64,000 nt of DNA from Pedobacter steynii (GTDB lineage Bacteria; Bacteroidota; Bacteroidia; Sphingobacteriales; Sphingobacteriaceae): positions 2,914,001-2,978,000 of the forward strand of contig NZ_CP017141.1 in NCBI RefSeq assembly GCF_001721645.1. Reading direction: 5' to 3'. How positions within the stretch are numbered: position 1 is the first letter of the stretch; every line of letters starts with the position of its first letter. The notes under the pieces were generated by a model, which saw only the letters and a list, made by a program, of their open reading frames with translations, had not been told where the DNA came from and did no database searches. This document shows positions 51,307-61,092 of the stretch, in pieces. Made by a program: the position numbers and the translations under genes.

Positions 51307-52269
51307 ATGAGAACATACGATGTACTGATTATCGGTGCCGGCCCCATAGGTATGGCCTGTGCTATTGAAGCTAAAAATGCTGGCCTGAGTTATGTCATCG
51401 TGGAGAAAGGAGCGTTGGTTAACAGCCTGTACAATTACCCCGTTTTTATGACTTTTTTCTCCACTTCCCAACGACTGGAGATTGGTGATGTCCCTTTTGT
51501 GAGCATCAATCCAAAACCTAACCGCAATGAGGCGGTTGAGTATTACAGGAGAGTTGCGGAAAAATTTTCTTTAAACATTCATTTGTTTGAAAGGGTAGAT
51601 AAAGTAAGTAAAGGTATGGATGGCAAGTTTATGGTAGAAACCTCTAAAACAAGCTATGATGCAAAACATGTGATCATTGCTACCGGATTCTATGATATTC
51701 CTTTGATGATGAATATCCCGGGAGAAACGTTTCCGAAAGTAACGCATTATTATAAAGACCCCCATCTTTATGCTTTCCAGAATGTGGTGGTAATCGGGGC
51801 AAATAATTCTGCTATCGATGCTGCGTTGGAAACTTACCGGAAGGGGGCGAAAGTGACATTGGTGATTCGTAGGGGTGAAATAGGTTCTTATGTGAAATAC
51901 TGGGTAAGACCTGATATCGAAAACCGGATTAAAGAAGGAGAGATCACTGCCCATTTTAATTCTGAAGTATTGTCTATAGACACCAATCAGGTAACCATCA
52001 GAACTCCGGAGGGAGAACAGACGATTGACAATGATTTTGTAATAGCTATGACCGGTTATCAGCCTGATTTTGGGATGTTGAAGAAGCTCGGTGTAGAAAT
52101 GGGAGATGGTACCCAGCCTTTTTATGATCCGGAAACTATGGAAAGTAATCTGCCAGGATTATACCTGGCAGGGGTAGTATGTGGAGGTATGGACACCCAT
52201 AAATGGTTTATAGAGAACAGCAGGGTTCATGCCGAACAGATTTTTGCTCATATTGCCGCTCAATCCTAA
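51307..52269 (+). CDS. ypdA: Bacillithiol-disulfide reductase YpdA
   Basis: A 320-residue FAD/NADPH oxidoreductase. ATG 51307 is chosen over the TTG at 51286 because the FAD-binding DVLIIGAGPIGMACAIEA begins at residue 4. NSLYNYPVFMTFFSTSQRLEIG near 38 and VIGANNSAIDAALETYRKGA (NADPH) near 164 are YpdA-specific. The AGVVCGGMDTHKWFIENSR segment near 291 is typical of the family. It reduces bacillithiol disulfide. Its 3' end overlaps the convergent hydrolase gene by 4 bp. Confidence 0.92.
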   Translation: MRTYDVLIIGAGPIGMACAIEAKNAGLSYVIVEKGALVNSLYNYPVFMTFFSTSQRLEIGDVPFVSINPKPNRNEAVEYYRRVAEKFSLNIHLFERVDKVSKGMDGKFMVETSKTSYDAKHVIIATGFYDIPLMMNIPGETFPKVTHYYKDPHLYAFQNVVVIGANNSAIDAALETYRKGAKVTLVIRRGEIGSYVKYWVRPDIENRIKEGEITAHFNSEVLSIDTNQVTIRTPEGEQTIDNDFVIAMTGYQPDFGMLKKLGVEMGDGTQPFYDPETMESNLPGLYLAGVVCGGMDTHKWFIENSRVHAEQIFAHIAAQS

Positions 52270-53267
52270 TGTTGCACAGGGATCTTTAGAACGGTATGGG
52301 TAAAATTATCTATGGCCTTTTCCACTGCAGGAATATCTTTCGAGGTAATGTGGGAACCCAATACATGGCTTGCCCCATTAGGAATTGCAGTTTTAACTTT
52401 TAAGCCTGTCGGTGTGCCCAATTCGTCGAACATGCTCAATTCAGCAGATACTTTTACTGTAGGATCCTGTTCCTGTTCGTTTTTATAATAATAAAGTAGA
52501 AGAACGGGTTGTTTGACCTTTTCGAAAGTCTGTTTATTCATGCTGGTTTCTACCAATTCCTGCAGTTGTACGGTAGATTCCAGGCGGTAGCGGGTGTACC
52601 AGTATTTTTCGTAAGTAGCAGATTCTCCTTCAATTACTCTTTCCTTACCACCCAAAGCTAAACGGGCGATCTGTAGTCCCCATGGCGCATTTAGCATAAA
52701 AGCCATTTTATCATTGATCTCAATATTTGGGGATATGAGAATCAGGCTATTGATCTGGTCAGGGTAGGTTGCCGCAAGCTTTAAAGCTAAGGTCCCACCG
52801 GTTGAGGTACCCACAAGGATAATTTTTTTGCCTAGTCTTTTTCCTATTTCCATAGCCTGTTTGGCGCTTTCCCAAAGGCGATCGGCTGTGAAGTATTCCA
52901 TTGCAGAGGTGGTATCTACCCCATGATCGGCAAGACGGGCGAGGTATAGGTTCGCTTTGATCTCTTTAGCTAAATGACGGTGGACAGGATTACCTTCTTC
53001 TTTAGAAGCAGAATAGCCATGCAAATAGACAATGGAATATTCTGACTGGGTTTTTAAAGCAGAGTCCGCCCAGACGATTTCCGCTTCGTTACCTGGTTTT
53101 ACTTTATGCTTTGATTCTATCTTTTTCACATAATCTTCCAGCTGATTAAGGTCAGGCACAGGAGGAATCTCAGTATTATACTCGGGATGTTTCGGCTTAG
53201 GACCTATGAAATATACCACAGTAGCCACCAAAATAACGGCGATAAGTACTTTAAATGTTATTTTCAC
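52266..53267 (-). CDS. Membrane-anchored alpha/beta hydrolase
   Basis: A 333-residue hydrolase with an N-terminal signal anchor (residues 5-22). The fold shows the oxyanion strand IVYLHGYSASKEEG near residue 80, the nucleophile elbow GTSTGG near 154, and a C-terminal His in GASHVLGSH near 302. Serine esterase or lipase activity is likely; the substrate is unknown. It is divergent from the polyprenyl synthase gene. Confidence 0.85.
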   Translation of the reverse strand: MKITFKVLIAVILVATVVYFIGPKPKHPEYNTEIPPVPDLNQLEDYVKKIESKHKVKPGNEAEIVWADSALKTQSEYSIVYLHGYSASKEEGNPVHRHLAKEIKANLYLARLADHGVDTTSAMEYFTADRLWESAKQAMEIGKRLGKKIILVGTSTGGTLALKLAATYPDQINSLILISPNIEINDKMAFMLNAPWGLQIARLALGGKERVIEGESATYEKYWYTRYRLESTVQLQELVETSMNKQTFEKVKQPVLLLYYYKNEQEQDPTVKVSAELSMFDELGTPTGLKVKTAIPNGASHVLGSHITSKDIPAVEKAIDNFTHTVLKIPVQH

Positions 53268-53310
53268 TTTAAACTTTTTACTAAAAGTACGCTTTTAAAG
53301 ATATTTAATT

Positions 53311-53318
53311 TATGTTTG
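53311..53318 (+). promoter_or_regulatory. -7 box of the polyprenyl synthase gene
   Basis: TATGTTTG matches TAnnTTTG, 22 nt before the ATG at 53341; no -33 TTTG is seen. Confidence 0.4.
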
Positions 53319-53340
53319 CACACATATTTTTTTACCTGAA

Positions 53341-54312
53341 ATGCCAGGAATAAATCAGATAAAACTCCCCATAGCCGCCGACATTGCTGCCTTTGAAGAA
53401 AAATTCAAGGCTTCGATGCATAGTGATGCGCCATTGCTCGATAGAATTACCCACTATATTGTTAAAAGAAAGGGTAAACAGATTCGTCCTATGTTCGTTT
53501 TTTTTGCTGCAAAACTTTGTGGCGGAATTATCGAATCGACCCACAGGGGCGCTGCATTAGTAGAACTTTTGCATACCGCCACACTTGTCCATGATGATGT
53601 GGTTGATAATGCTTATGAACGAAGAGGTTTCTTTTCTATCAATGCCTTATGGAAAAACAAAATTGCTGTTTTAGTTGGCGATTATTTATTGGCAAAAGGC
53701 TTGTTGCTTTCTGTTAATAATGGAGAATTTCGTTTGTTACAAATCGTTTCTGAAGCGGTAAAGCAGATGAGTGAGGGAGAGTTGCTGCAGATTGAAAAAG
53801 TTCGAAAAATGGACATCAGCGAAGAATTGTATTTCGATGTGATCCGCCAAAAGACCGCTTCTTTAATTGCTTCCTGCTGTGCCTGTGGTGCTGCTTCTGC
53901 CGGTGCCGATGAAGAGACGATAGAGAAAATGAGGTTGTTCGGCGAAAAGGTTGGTATTGCCTTCCAGATTAAAGACGATACTTTTGATTTTGGTACTGAC
54001 GATGTCGGAAAGCCTTTAGGAATAGACATTAAAGAGAAGAAAGTTACCCTTCCCTTAATTTATGCTTTAAACCGTTCCGAAAAATCAGAAAAAAAGAGAA
54101 TGATTAATCTGGTGAAAAACCATCAGGATGAACCTGCAAAAATACAGGAGATCATTGATTTTGTAAACGCCAAAGAAGGTGTTCGTTACGCCAATGAAAA
54201 AATGGTTCAGTATCAACAGGAGGCTTTTGATATTCTCCACAGTTTTGAACCTGGAGAAGCGAGGACCGGATTGGAGCAATTGGTACGTTATACTACGGAA
54301 CGGAAGAAATAG
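53341..54312 (+). CDS. Long-chain trans-polyprenyl diphosphate synthase (octaprenyl/menaquinone side chain)
   Basis: A 323-residue class I prenyltransferase. First Asp-rich motif LVHDDVVDNAYERRG near residue 83, second motif QIKDDTFDFGTDDVGKPLG near 217, and GKQIRP near 45. It builds the prenyl tail of quinones by adding isopentenyl units; the chain length cannot be read from the sequence alone. Bacteroidota orthologues serve menaquinone. Confidence 0.93.
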   Translation: MPGINQIKLPIAADIAAFEEKFKASMHSDAPLLDRITHYIVKRKGKQIRPMFVFFAAKLCGGIIESTHRGAALVELLHTATLVHDDVVDNAYERRGFFSINALWKNKIAVLVGDYLLAKGLLLSVNNGEFRLLQIVSEAVKQMSEGELLQIEKVRKMDISEELYFDVIRQKTASLIASCCACGAASAGADEETIEKMRLFGEKVGIAFQIKDDTFDFGTDDVGKPLGIDIKEKKVTLPLIYALNRSEKSEKKRMINLVKNHQDEPAKIQEIIDFVNAKEGVRYANEKMVQYQQEAFDILHSFEPGEARTGLEQLVRYTTERKK

Positions 54313-54412
54313 GTAGAAATGTCTGCTTCGCAATAGATTTGTTGCAGAACAAAGAGGAGACATTGTAGGACAGCTCTGTCAAAATTCTTACTTTCATCAA
54401 AAAAACATCATT

Positions 54413-55858
54413 ATGAAAGCTTTCTTTAGTTTGCTCATCTGCGGTATGGCTCTTTCTGCGTATTCCCAAGACAATTTTGCACCTGTTTTTGAGAAGATTA
54501 GTAAAGACGTACAGGCCAATTCCAATGCTTATGGCAACTTGAAGTTTGCTACAGAAAGCATCGGGCACCGTCTGACGGGTTCCGCTAATGGGGCTAAAGC
54601 TGAAGAATATGCTTTTAATCTTTTAAAATCTTATGGTTATGAAGTAAAATATCAACCATTTGAGGTGGAAAGCTGGAGCCGGCTGACCAATGAAACCAAA
54701 ATAGGGGATGCTGAAAAGACATTGAAAAAGATCAGTTCAGTAACCCTGGCACATTCGCCTGTGAAAGCAAATGTTATTGGTGAAATGGTAGACCTGGGGA
54801 ACGGGCTGGAAGAAGATTACCAAAAAGATGGCGGTAAAGTAAAGGGCAAGATTGCCCTGGTTTATCTTGGTGTTTTACCAGGATCTCCTGTTAATACCCC
54901 TTCCCTTCATCGCTCAGAGAAGGCTGCGATTGCTACTAAATATGGTGCAAGCGGAATTATCATTATCAACGGGGTTAAAAATGGAGTATTGCTTACCGGA
55001 ACGGCTTCTGTAACAGGAAAACTAATTCCTATTCCGGCAGTTTGTATTGGCCTGGAAAACGGAATGCGCTTAAAGGAAGCTTTAAAAACGAAAAAACAAT
55101 TTGCAAGCCTGAATATGACCAACTTTTCAGGACTCATTAAAGCACGAAATGTGATCGCCACCATTAAAGGGAAAACACATCCGGAAGAAAAGATTGTGGT
55201 AGGCGGGCATTTGGATAGCTGGGATCTGGCCACAGGTGCGATAGACAATGGAATAGGCTCTTTTGCGATCATGGATATGGCGCGTACTTTTAAAAAATTA
55301 AACCTGAGCACTGACCGAACTTTGGAATTTATCTTGTTTATGGGGGAAGAACAAGGTTTGCTGGGATCGAAAGCTTATGTTGAAGCTGCTAAAAAAGAAA
55401 ATACACTGGATCAACTCAGATTTATGCTGAACTACGATATGACTAATGATCCTAAAGGATTTTCAACCAGCAGAAAAGAAATGAAAACCTTATTTACGGA
55501 ATGGGGTGCTCAGATCAGCAAGCTGGATACTGGTTTCAGGAATATCTTTTATTCCGGTGCCGGATTACATAGCGATCATCAGCCATTCTTATTACAAGGG
55601 GTACCTACGGGTGGTGGTGCAGGCGGTAAATTACCTAATAATTCAGGACCTTATTATCATTCTGATGGAGATGTATTTAAATTGGTAAATGAACAAGGAT
55701 TAAAAAATACAGTGAGGTATAGTGCTATGCTCGCATATGCACTTGCCAATACGCCGACTATTCCTGTCGTTAAGCAGACTGAGGAAGCTTTAAAGGTCTT
55801 TCTTCAGGAAAATGAACTGGAGATCCCATTAAAGATTGCCGGCGAATGGAGATGGTAA
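54413..55858 (+). CDS. M28 family zinc peptidase, exported
   Basis: A 481-residue protein with signal peptide (LSAYSQ). A PA-domain insertion lies near 110-230. The M28 zinc site is VVGGHLDSWDLATGAIDNGIG near residue 262, EEQGLLGSKAY near 311, YDMTNDPKG near 343, and the last ligand in GLHSDHQPF near 385. It acts as a periplasmic or surface aminopeptidase or carboxypeptidase. Its 3' end overlaps the convergent xrtN gene by 30 bp. Confidence 0.9.
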   Translation: MKAFFSLLICGMALSAYSQDNFAPVFEKISKDVQANSNAYGNLKFATESIGHRLTGSANGAKAEEYAFNLLKSYGYEVKYQPFEVESWSRLTNETKIGDAEKTLKKISSVTLAHSPVKANVIGEMVDLGNGLEEDYQKDGGKVKGKIALVYLGVLPGSPVNTPSLHRSEKAAIATKYGASGIIIINGVKNGVLLTGTASVTGKLIPIPAVCIGLENGMRLKEALKTKKQFASLNMTNFSGLIKARNVIATIKGKTHPEEKIVVGGHLDSWDLATGAIDNGIGSFAIMDMARTFKKLNLSTDRTLEFILFMGEEQGLLGSKAYVEAAKKENTLDQLRFMLNYDMTNDPKGFSTSRKEMKTLFTEWGAQISKLDTGFRNIFYSGAGLHSDHQPFLLQGVPTGGGAGGKLPNNSGPYYHSDGDVFKLVNEQGLKNTVRYSAMLAYALANTPTIPVVKQTEEALKVFLQENELEIPLKIAGEWRW

Positions 55859-57163
55859 CAGGGTAGCGGTAATTCTTTTAAGATCCTCAATTTTTGAGGT
55901 ATTTACATTAACCAGGTAAAAAATCTGGCTTCCTTTAGCGGCACTCCACCTCCAGCGAAATTGGTTTATGGTTTTCATCTTCCCGTTGTCAAACCACCAG
56001 GAAGCATAAATTTTGTCTTTTCCTTTTACCAGAGTGCCGGTATAGATTTCCGTTCCGTTAATGATTTCTTTTTTTATCAATTGAAACTCATACCCACTGC
56101 CGGTCCAACAAATCATCGGGTTATGCTCCGGGGCATAAAATGGGGTCGGTTTTAGGTAGATTAATGCTTTCTTATTTTCAAACTTTACGACATTGTTCTC
56201 TAGATTGGTTTTCTGATATCCTTTTAATGAGAGATTATTACTGGCCTGATTTGATTGATTTTTTTTTCCGGAATTAATGAAAAGAAAAATAACCATGCCA
56301 AAGAATAGAACATGTAGGGCTGGCTGTTTTAAGCAGTACTTTGTTTTCTGGCTGTGTCTTTTTTCTTTCTGTTGTATTTTACCAAAGCGTTGAACGAAAG
56401 AGCCGCTAAGCATGATTAGGGGTAAGATAACGTAAATGATTAGGCTACATATTCCAACAAGATCATGCACGATTGTTTCCGGCATGATCTTGAAGATAAC
56501 AATCATCATAATCCTGAAGAAATTAGAAATGATGTTGAAGAGAAAGGTTACTGTTAGCAGGGTCAGCAGGCTAAAAAAAGAAAGAGTACTGCTGTTTTTC
56601 TTCTGATGATAGCTGAGTATAAAAAGACTGATTAATAAAGATATGTTGAGCATGTTTAGTCCGGCACATGCCTGATCAATATAGAAATCGTACCCTTCAA
56701 TTGTAATGATATTTCCTGCAGATCGGGCAGCTATTCCTGCCATGGTTATGGTTTCGGCAACTGTGTTGCTTAACCATATCCGTAGGGGGAAGCTGAGCGT
56801 GTCACTAAAGAATTTGAAAAGAGGGGAGAGCAGCGCCAGAACAAAGAAGAAGTTCAGACTGACCTTCCCCAGGAAACTTTCAAATAGCAACAATATGGTG
56901 AATACCAGGGTAAAAAACAGAGTCGATTTTGCCGGGATAAAAAAGGCTAGTAGGGTAAAAAGTAATGCAGGAAGCAGAAAACGTAATGACAGATTTCCAG
57001 CCTCTATACGGCAGACATATGGAATTATGGCTATTCCTATATATAGGCCGATGTCTGGGACCAGGTATTCTGATAAGAACTTCAGCGACATGATGGTATA
57101 ACATAGGAACATCATGAGTGGCAGAAGGCTGATCAAAGGTTTTTTTAATCCTGCTATTTCCAT
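55829..57163 (-). CDS. xrtN: Exosortase N
   Basis: A 444-residue membrane protein with about eight helices. The exosortase triad is present: Cys166 (DQACAGLN), Arg217 (NFFRIMM) and His233 (TIVHDLVGI). After the last helix (near 300) an EpsI-like soluble C-terminal domain of about 140 residues follows (PEHNPMICWTGSGYEF). XrtN is the exosortase dedicated to MSEP-CTERM proteins, and the gene for one lies directly upstream with a 10-bp overlap. It should cleave the sorting tail at the membrane. Confidence 0.9.
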   Translation of the reverse strand: MEIAGLKKPLISLLPLMMFLCYTIMSLKFLSEYLVPDIGLYIGIAIIPYVCRIEAGNLSLRFLLPALLFTLLAFFIPAKSTLFFTLVFTILLLFESFLGKVSLNFFFVLALLSPLFKFFSDTLSFPLRIWLSNTVAETITMAGIAARSAGNIITIEGYDFYIDQACAGLNMLNISLLISLFILSYHQKKNSSTLSFFSLLTLLTVTFLFNIISNFFRIMMIVIFKIMPETIVHDLVGICSLIIYVILPLIMLSGSFVQRFGKIQQKEKRHSQKTKYCLKQPALHVLFFGMVIFLFINSGKKNQSNQASNNLSLKGYQKTNLENNVVKFENKKALIYLKPTPFYAPEHNPMICWTGSGYEFQLIKKEIINGTEIYTGTLVKGKDKIYASWWFDNGKMKTINQFRWRWSAAKGSQIFYLVNVNTSKIEDLKRITATLLPSPFAGNL

Positions 57164-59670
57164 AATAACTTAAGTTTATTAAAATGTCCGGCCTGATGAG
57201 TAAAATAGATGATGACAGTTGCACATAGAATGATGAGCATCCATTCATGTGGTTCGGGAGCGGCACCGGAGGATTGAATGGAGGCATTTTTTAAACTGTT
57301 TTTGCTCTCTTCTATCCCAAAGCGGTCGTAATCCTGCTGACTTTCCAAAACGATCATACTGGATACTGGAGAGACAATGAAAGCCTCGTCTGCGGTACCA
57401 AGCAGGTCGTTTTGAAACTCATTTTTCTCAAAATACGAGGCGCCTGCTTTTTTCAGAATGTCATTGTAGGCGAATAGGCGAAGTAGATGATCGGGAGCAG
57501 TTGTCTGCACGTTTCCTTCTATCTTTTTCACTTTCATTTCCGCGTTGGGAATCACCAATGCATTATCCAGATCATGGAAAGTTTTAAACTGACTTTTCTC
57601 AAGCTGGTTAATGAGTTGATCAAGGTTTCCTTCATTATAGTCGAAAACTCCAAATTCTTTTAGCGTTTTTAGATAAGGACTACTTTTTTCCCCTAGTTGA
57701 TATAAATGAAAGATTTTAGGCTCGGCAAAGAAACGACTGGTGTTTTCCTGGAATTTGCTGTTTTCCAGGTCTCTCAGGTTGGGTTCATTTCCACTACTTT
57801 TACTAATGACAAGTGCATTTTCAGGATTTGAGATTTCATAGAATGGAAAGAGACTGAAGTTTAAGCTATAAAAGTCGCTGTAGACAGAACTTAAATTTTC
57901 CGCAGTCAGTTTTATCAGCTTTTCTTTAAATACATATACATTTTGCTGGTTGATATGTGGCCATAACGTTTTTAGCTCCTGTTCAGACCAGGAGCGATTG
58001 AGATCCAGGTAAATGTCTGTTGGTTTGAAAGCTGTAGGAACTGCAATTGCTTCTTTTAATTGGTAGCTATTGGCGCCAAAGGAGAAGGACTGATTAGATA
58101 GCTCAGTTTTGTCAAATCTCAATGTCCATTTATCCTTATACTGCCTGTCGGCCAGATATTTTCCGTTTTTCTGGCGCTTAAGGTCAGTATCGAATTGTTT
58201 TGGAGGATTGGAGAAATCCAACTGAATACTTTCTTCTGCATTTTTTGCGGTCGGGCCATCAAACCAGGTGTTTTCGTAAATGAGTTGACCGCCTTCTTTT
58301 TTAAGAGGGCTGGTGATGCCGATTTTAAATTTCCTGTTTTCTTTTGTGGTACATGGAAAAACGCGAACGCTTACGGTGTTGCCCTCTTGCCAGTGGACGA
58401 CAGATGGATCACGTACTTCGACACCTACGATGGTTTTATAGGCGGAATCTGCCTTGCCTTTCGTAGTCAGACGTGCTTTTTCTTCTCTGCCATTGATCCA
58501 TAAAGAAAGTGAACTGACTACGGATCCTTCTGGAAGATGAAAGGTATATATGGCCTCCTGATCGGTATTCAATTTCCTTTCGTTATTGTTGCGGACGCTC
58601 AGTATTTTCTCGGTATATGCCATTCGATATTCCGGATATACTTTGATGTTACTGGCTACACTTTGTGTTTCCAGATCATCACCAGACCATAGTCTTTCTT
58701 CTGCAAGGTGCCTGGAATCATAAATAGATTTAAGTATCTTAATCCGATCATTTTGAGTTAGTTCAGGTTTTCCAGACCATAGACTTGCGATCATGACCAA
58801 AGGGTCGTGCTTTTTAGGTTCCGAAAATGAAGAGCTGATGTTTCCTGAAAACCAGCTGCGATCTTCCAATGGGGTAGTATATACGAGTTCCGCTTTCAGG
58901 TATTTTTCCGTAATCGGCGATTTGCGGAGGTGGACCGCTATTTCCACCCACTCGGGCAGCACACTTTCATTCAGGGAATTGTGGTTTTGAGCCAGTTTAA
59001 TGTTTTTATTTAATTGGCTCCATTCTATCGTAAACCAGACCGAGATCAGCATAGGAACAAAAAGTCCGAATGCTATGGTATATTTCAATGCAGGAGTTTT
59101 TTTATAAAACCTAACCAGAAAAGCCAGGGCAACAATGGAAAGAAAAAGCGGGATAAAAGTATGAAGTGACAGGCCAAGTACAATCACTGCGAGAACACTG
59201 AGCGGATATAATGGAATTAGGTAAAGGGCAAAATAAATGAACAATATTGTTGAAGCTGCGAGGAAAAAGGTAAGCACATGCCTGAAGAATAGATTAAATG
59301 CTTCCTGTAAGGTACAGAGGATTATCGACAAGGAGGCCAGACAGATATATACCGACAACCAGGTGCTGGAATTGTTAAAAACATTCATTGATTTATTTAG
59401 TGAGAAAGCACTGGTAAACCAAAGAACTAGCAGTAGTGCTGTATATTCTATTTTGCCTTTGGACATCTTCCACCTGTACGTGGCAAATGCCTTAGTCATA
59501 ACTGCGACACAAAAAATCGTAGAAATGCCGTAACTGATGATAAAGAAAATGAAGGCTGTTTCGGTAGGAAGATAACCAGAGATTACAAATGCCAAGGCCG
59601 AAATAAGAATAGAGACAATTCCGCTTAAGCGGAATTTGTCTTCTAAAAGAATGGATTTTAATCTTTTCAT
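57154..59670 (-). CDS. MSEP-CTERM sorting-domain protein with VIT-like domain
   Basis: An 838-residue protein. The N-terminal half begins with about six to seven membrane helices (residues 1-215). A VIT-like beta domain (about 350-500) contains TFHLPEGSVVSSLSLWINGREEKA, and a mixed region runs to 790. The C-terminal tail is a sorting signal: PEP at 805-807, then a hydrophobic helix (MLIILCATVIIYF), then basic residues. It is PEP rather than the MSEP of the family name. XrtN is expected to process this tail. The gene starts 3 bp after creD. Confidence 0.88.
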   Translation of the reverse strand: MKRLKSILLEDKFRLSGIVSILISALAFVISGYLPTETAFIFFIISYGISTIFCVAVMTKAFATYRWKMSKGKIEYTALLLVLWFTSAFSLNKSMNVFNNSSTWLSVYICLASLSIILCTLQEAFNLFFRHVLTFFLAASTILFIYFALYLIPLYPLSVLAVIVLGLSLHTFIPLFLSIVALAFLVRFYKKTPALKYTIAFGLFVPMLISVWFTIEWSQLNKNIKLAQNHNSLNESVLPEWVEIAVHLRKSPITEKYLKAELVYTTPLEDRSWFSGNISSSFSEPKKHDPLVMIASLWSGKPELTQNDRIKILKSIYDSRHLAEERLWSGDDLETQSVASNIKVYPEYRMAYTEKILSVRNNNERKLNTDQEAIYTFHLPEGSVVSSLSLWINGREEKARLTTKGKADSAYKTIVGVEVRDPSVVHWQEGNTVSVRVFPCTTKENRKFKIGITSPLKKEGGQLIYENTWFDGPTAKNAEESIQLDFSNPPKQFDTDLKRQKNGKYLADRQYKDKWTLRFDKTELSNQSFSFGANSYQLKEAIAVPTAFKPTDIYLDLNRSWSEQELKTLWPHINQQNVYVFKEKLIKLTAENLSSVYSDFYSLNFSLFPFYEISNPENALVISKSSGNEPNLRDLENSKFQENTSRFFAEPKIFHLYQLGEKSSPYLKTLKEFGVFDYNEGNLDQLINQLEKSQFKTFHDLDNALVIPNAEMKVKKIEGNVQTTAPDHLLRLFAYNDILKKAGASYFEKNEFQNDLLGTADEAFIVSPVSSMIVLESQQDYDRFGIEESKNSLKNASIQSSGAAPEPHEWMLIILCATVIIYFTHQAGHFNKLKLLWK

Positions 59671-59673
59671 GAT

Positions 59674-61041
59674 TTAAGCAATCGCCGGTTGATTTTTATT
59701 CCAGTTGATTTTAACAGAGAAATACATCAGACATGCTACAGTGATGAATAAGCCGATGCTGCCGAAAAGAAGCGCCATATCCTGCAATTGAATGATCACA
59801 TAAATGAAGCTATAAAATATGCTGAGGATGATTGCAAAGACAAAAGCTGCTTTTTTATTTCTCAAAAATGTTCCGATAAATGCACTTACCAGTGTAATTG
59901 TGGCAATGGAAGCGATTAAGTAGGCTAATGTAAAGCCGATTTGTTCAGTAAAAGACAATAGAAGACTATAGTATATGATCATCGCTGCCCCGATCAATAC
60001 GTATTGAAGTAAGTTGACCTTTATTTTATTCAGGAGTTCAATAAAAAAGAGAGAGATGAAACTAAGCAGGATAATCAAGACCGAATATTTTGCTGATCGC
60101 ATCGTTTTCTGGTATTGATCGACAGGGAGCAAAAATTTGACACCAAAGGTTGCTTTAGCTTTATTTTGTTCGTTTAATGCGTTATTGGTTCCCAGCCATT
60201 GTTGCGGAAAAGGTCTGTTGAAATTAGACATTTTCCAGTTTCCTGTAAATTGCTTCTCGGTGATGGACCTTGTTTCGGGTAGATAGTTGCCTGTAAAGCT
60301 TGGATTGTTCCAGTTCCCCGTTACATTTACAGAGGTGTTCTTACCAAGGTGGAGAAAGTTTAACTCTCCGCTTCCACGAAGGTCAATGTCATAATTGAAA
60401 CGGATGGACGTTGTTTTGCCGGCACTTAGGTTGGTCTGTACCGAGAGACTATTGGTGAAGAGGTTTTCCGGGGAGAAATCGGGTTCAGCGGTATAGGCCA
60501 GGTCTTCAAGCTTTATTTTTGGATTGTTTTTTAATCCTTTAAGGTCACTTAATCCGGCAATTACTTTCACTTTATCCCATAGGATTAAATCGGGATTGAT
60601 CCCGGATTTTTTTAATTCCAGTTCACTAAAACGACCCTGGATTTTCAGCTTTGTATTGTACACGACAGCATCAAAAATGCCACGATGCAGAATTTCAGGG
60701 TTTACCTGAGTTTGAATATTGAGCTCTTCAGGAAGGATGTAGATTACCGAAAAATCTTCCTTTAAAGTGCTTTTGCCCGCTGCATCTACTACTTTAACAA
60801 ATGTCTTATAAGGCAATTGCATTACGGGGCTTTCGATGAGTTGTGCCCCGGACCATTTTTCTGCAATTTCTGTGATGGCTTCGTCCTGGCGCTGCTGGCG
60901 TTCGGTAATCAGCGTTTGAATCCAGGAGGATGGCAGAAGAAGCAATAGTGTGAGCATGCCAATTAAGAAGAGCTTTGCAGCTACAGATTCCTGTAGTTGA
61001 GCAAAGATTGATTTTTGAGGGAGAGATTGAAGTGATTCCAT
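59674..61041 (-). CDS. creD: CreD family inner-membrane protein
   Basis: A 455-residue protein with the CreD layout: one N-terminal helix (residues 23-40), a large periplasmic beta domain (50-300, GKWNNPSFTGNYLPE-like strands), then five to six helices (315-445). CreD is linked to envelope integrity and beta-lactam response in other bacteria. Here it sits between a winged-helix regulator and the MSEP-CTERM/xrtN pair, the context known from Bacteroidota. A palindrome lies 17 bp before its start. Confidence 0.9.
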   Translation of the reverse strand: MESLQSLPQKSIFAQLQESVAAKLFLIGMLTLLLLLPSSWIQTLITERQQRQDEAITEIAEKWSGAQLIESPVMQLPYKTFVKVVDAAGKSTLKEDFSVIYILPEELNIQTQVNPEILHRGIFDAVVYNTKLKIQGRFSELELKKSGINPDLILWDKVKVIAGLSDLKGLKNNPKIKLEDLAYTAEPDFSPENLFTNSLSVQTNLSAGKTTSIRFNYDIDLRGSGELNFLHLGKNTSVNVTGNWNNPSFTGNYLPETRSITEKQFTGNWKMSNFNRPFPQQWLGTNNALNEQNKAKATFGVKFLLPVDQYQKTMRSAKYSVLIILLSFISLFFIELLNKIKVNLLQYVLIGAAMIIYYSLLLSFTEQIGFTLAYLIASIATITLVSAFIGTFLRNKKAAFVFAIILSIFYSFIYVIIQLQDMALLFGSIGLFITVACLMYFSVKINWNKNQPAIA

Positions 61042-61058
61042 AGTTTGATGTTTAAAAG

Positions 61059-61077
61059 TACTTTGTATTTCAAAGTA
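61059..61077. promoter_or_regulatory. Palindromic operator before creD
   Basis: TACTTTG-N5-CAAAGTA, preceded by AAAAG, in the 51-bp gap between the regulator and creD genes. It matches the site at 62018-62036 in 23 of about 26 aligned bases. Confidence 0.75.
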
Positions 61078-61092
61078 AGTGAATAAAAAAAA

